In this document: positions 38,442 to 39,289 of the stretch, one piece after another
Layout: each line of letters opens with the position of its first letter
Position numbering within the stretch: position 1 is the stretch's first letter
Source of the DNA: Oscillospiraceae bacterium
GTDB taxonomy: Bacteria > Bacillota > Clostridia > Oscillospirales > Ruminococcaceae
Direction of reading: 5' to 3'
Assembly: GCA_022793675.1 (NCBI GenBank)
Contig: JAAWDH010000012.1
Span: 1 to 39,289, forward strand
Length of the DNA: 39,289 nucleotides
Notes under the pieces: generated by a model
The model's database searches: none
What the model was told of the DNA's origin: nothing
What the model saw: only the letters and a program-made list of their open reading frames with translations
Program-made: the position numbers and the translations under genes

Positions 38442-38666
38442 GTGTTGAAGCTTAATCGAGCCGTCAGTAGGCGCATTGTCCAGCTTTTAGAAGAACAGCA
38501 TATGCTGCTGGGGCGTACCGCCGACGAGAAGTATATTACCGCCAATCTCCGCAGGCTCAATACCTTTACCGATATGGAAAAGGGGCATTGGGCCTATTAC
38601 GATGTGATGGAAGCGGCGAACAGTCATAGCGCGGACATGACCGACACCGAGGAATGGGGCAGATAA
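38442..38666 (+). CDS. Small conserved ICE protein of the flanking element
   Basis: 74 residues (GTG at 38442, or TTG at 38445 after AGGGGG). From about residue 9 the sequence is smooth: SRRIVQLLEEQHMLLGRTAD, EKYITANLRRLNTFTDMEKG, HWAYYDVMEAANSHSADMTD, EEWGR. It resembles a short conserved protein that precedes pcfB/virD4 in Tn1549-like clostridial ICEs. I know no function. The first codons (MLKLNRAV) look unlike the rest and abut the junction region, so the natural N-terminus may have been replaced on insertion. Confidence 0.55.
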   Translation: MLKLNRAVSRRIVQLLEEQHMLLGRTADEKYITANLRRLNTFTDMEKGHWAYYDVMEAANSHSADMTDTEEWGR

Positions 38667-38703
38667 ATCCTGCCCCATTCCCACCTAAAAGCGAGGTGGT
38701 TAT

Positions 38704-39181
38704 TTGCAAGATGAAGTCAACGGAAAAATAGTGGCCCTGTCTATCAAAGGCTCAAAGCTCACCGCTGAAATGCTGCAAAAGGCCGTGAAAGCCCTGTTAG
38801 CCAAGGGCAAGCAGCATATCAGCCAGTCACCCCACGGGAAACAGACCCTAAAGCAGCTTATGAAGCAGGGCGCAGACGTTTCCAATATCGAAATCACCGA
38901 CGGCAATATTCAAAGTCTTTGAAAGTATGGCGAAGAAGTACGGCATTGATTACGCGCTGAAAAAGGACGCCACGGAACAGCCGCCCCGTTACCTTGTGTT
39001 TTTCAAGGGGCGGGACGCCGACGTGCTGACCGCAGCCTTTAAGGAGTTTTCCGCAAGGAAGCTGACACAGGAGCAAAGGCCGTCTATCCGTAAGGTGCTG
39101 GCAGCGTTCCGGGATAAGGCAAGGCAGCTTAACGCCAACCGCCAAAGGACAAAGAACAAGATGCAGGAGGAATCGCTATGA
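38704..39181 (+). pseudogene. PcfB/DUF3801 family protein, single frameshift
   Basis: TTG start at 38704 (GAGGTGG upstream). First part MQDEVNGKIVALSIKGSKLT ... LKQLMKQGADVSNIEITDGN to 38922. The rest is in another frame: FESMAKKYGIDYALKKDATE, RYLVFFKGRDADVLTAAFKE, ending QRTKNKMQEESL at 39181. Together they make one DUF3801/PcfB-type protein of about 158 residues. The break is at 38914-38920 (agtcttt), where one extra base is present; 478 bp total is one over a multiple of three. PcfB-type proteins precede and assist the VirD4 coupling protein. The stop overlaps the next start (ATGA). Confidence 0.8.
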
Positions 39182-39289
39182 AGCCGGAGATCAAGAAGCT
39201 GCTTATCCTGAACACCCCCTATCTGCTCTTTGTCTACCTCTTTGACAAGCTGGGCGAGGTGGTGCGCCTTGCCCCCGGCGCGGACGCAA
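39178..39289 (+). CDS. VirD4/TraG coupling protein, N-terminal start (partial)
   Basis: Starts at the ATG at 39178, overlapping the PcfB stop, and is open to the end of the window: MKPEIKKLLILNTPYLLFVY then LFDKLGEVVRLAPGADA. This is the first membrane segment and linker typical of Tn1549-like VirD4 proteins. It differs from the truncated VirD4 at 19422-20588 and belongs to the second element. Only 37 residues are visible. Confidence 0.75.
   Translation, partial: MKPEIKKLLILNTPYLLFVYLFDKLGEVVRLAPGADA

Overview
The window is accessory DNA from a gut-type Firmicute, most likely a Clostridia (Oscillospiraceae/Lachnospiraceae-like) genome. The reasons are strong AGGAGG ribosome sites, sigma70-like promoters, moderate GC in the backbone, and gene families typical of clostridial integrative and conjugative elements (ICEs). 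These families include MobP-type relaxase, TopB-like topoisomerase, N6-methylase/SNF2 helicase, DUF3991/TOPRIM, ParAB, class B sortase and a giant CnaB adhesin. No housekeeping genes or rRNA are present.

Layout. Bases 1-372 (+) are the C-terminal end of a large serine recombinase from a neighbouring element. From about 464 to 38073 nearly everything is on the minus strand and reads as one ICE, from integrase (right) to replication genes (left). In transcription order it carries: tyrosine integrase (38073-37088, frameshifted), ParA (frameshifted) and ParB, an ArdC-like/N6-methylase/SNF2 helicase unit (frameshifted), DUF3991-TOPRIM primase-like protein, a four-hairpin cluster (candidate oriT), RHH accessory protein, small protein and relaxase, an AT-rich HEPN-like cargo gene (+ strand, amber-interrupted), topoisomerase III, a candidate type I toxin with antisense RNA, a serine resolvase with a visible res-like site, sortase B, truncated VirD4, VirB6 remnant, two small membrane proteins, HigBA, VirB4 N-part, VirB4 fused to an M23 peptidase, an AT-rich insert (cell-wall-binding M23 protein plus lipoprotein with its own promoter and terminator), a CpaE/ParA-like ATPase, a 2638-residue adhesin, BrnTA (+ strand), a DUF3849/YodL protein, an ArdC remnant and a RepA_N-type fragment. 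From 38442 to the end (+) a second ICE begins: a small conserved protein, PcfB/DUF3801 (frameshifted) and the start of its VirD4. The window is therefore a nest of at least two elements.

How it works together. Relaxase plus accessory proteins, VirD4, VirB3/4/6-like proteins and the M23 hydrolases would form a Gram-positive type IV secretion apparatus. The thioester/CnaB adhesin would mediate contact, with SrtB a candidate anchoring or processing enzyme. ParAB, the resolvase with its res site, and three or four toxin-antitoxin loci would maintain the element. However, VirD4, VirB6 and VirB4 carry deletions, and at least six genes carry single indels. Either the element is decaying and immobile, or the assembly has uncorrected indels. 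This is the main caveat on the window.

Most interesting observations: the giant thioester adhesin with an internal PPQTG motif beside a lipoprotein-like sortase B; the in-frame VirB4-M23 fusion; a complete-looking res site; a convergent type I toxin/antisense RNA locus with a diverged copy of its promoter 2.5 kb away; a possible countertranscript/attenuator ahead of the RepA-like gene; and a four-palindrome array ahead of the mob operon.
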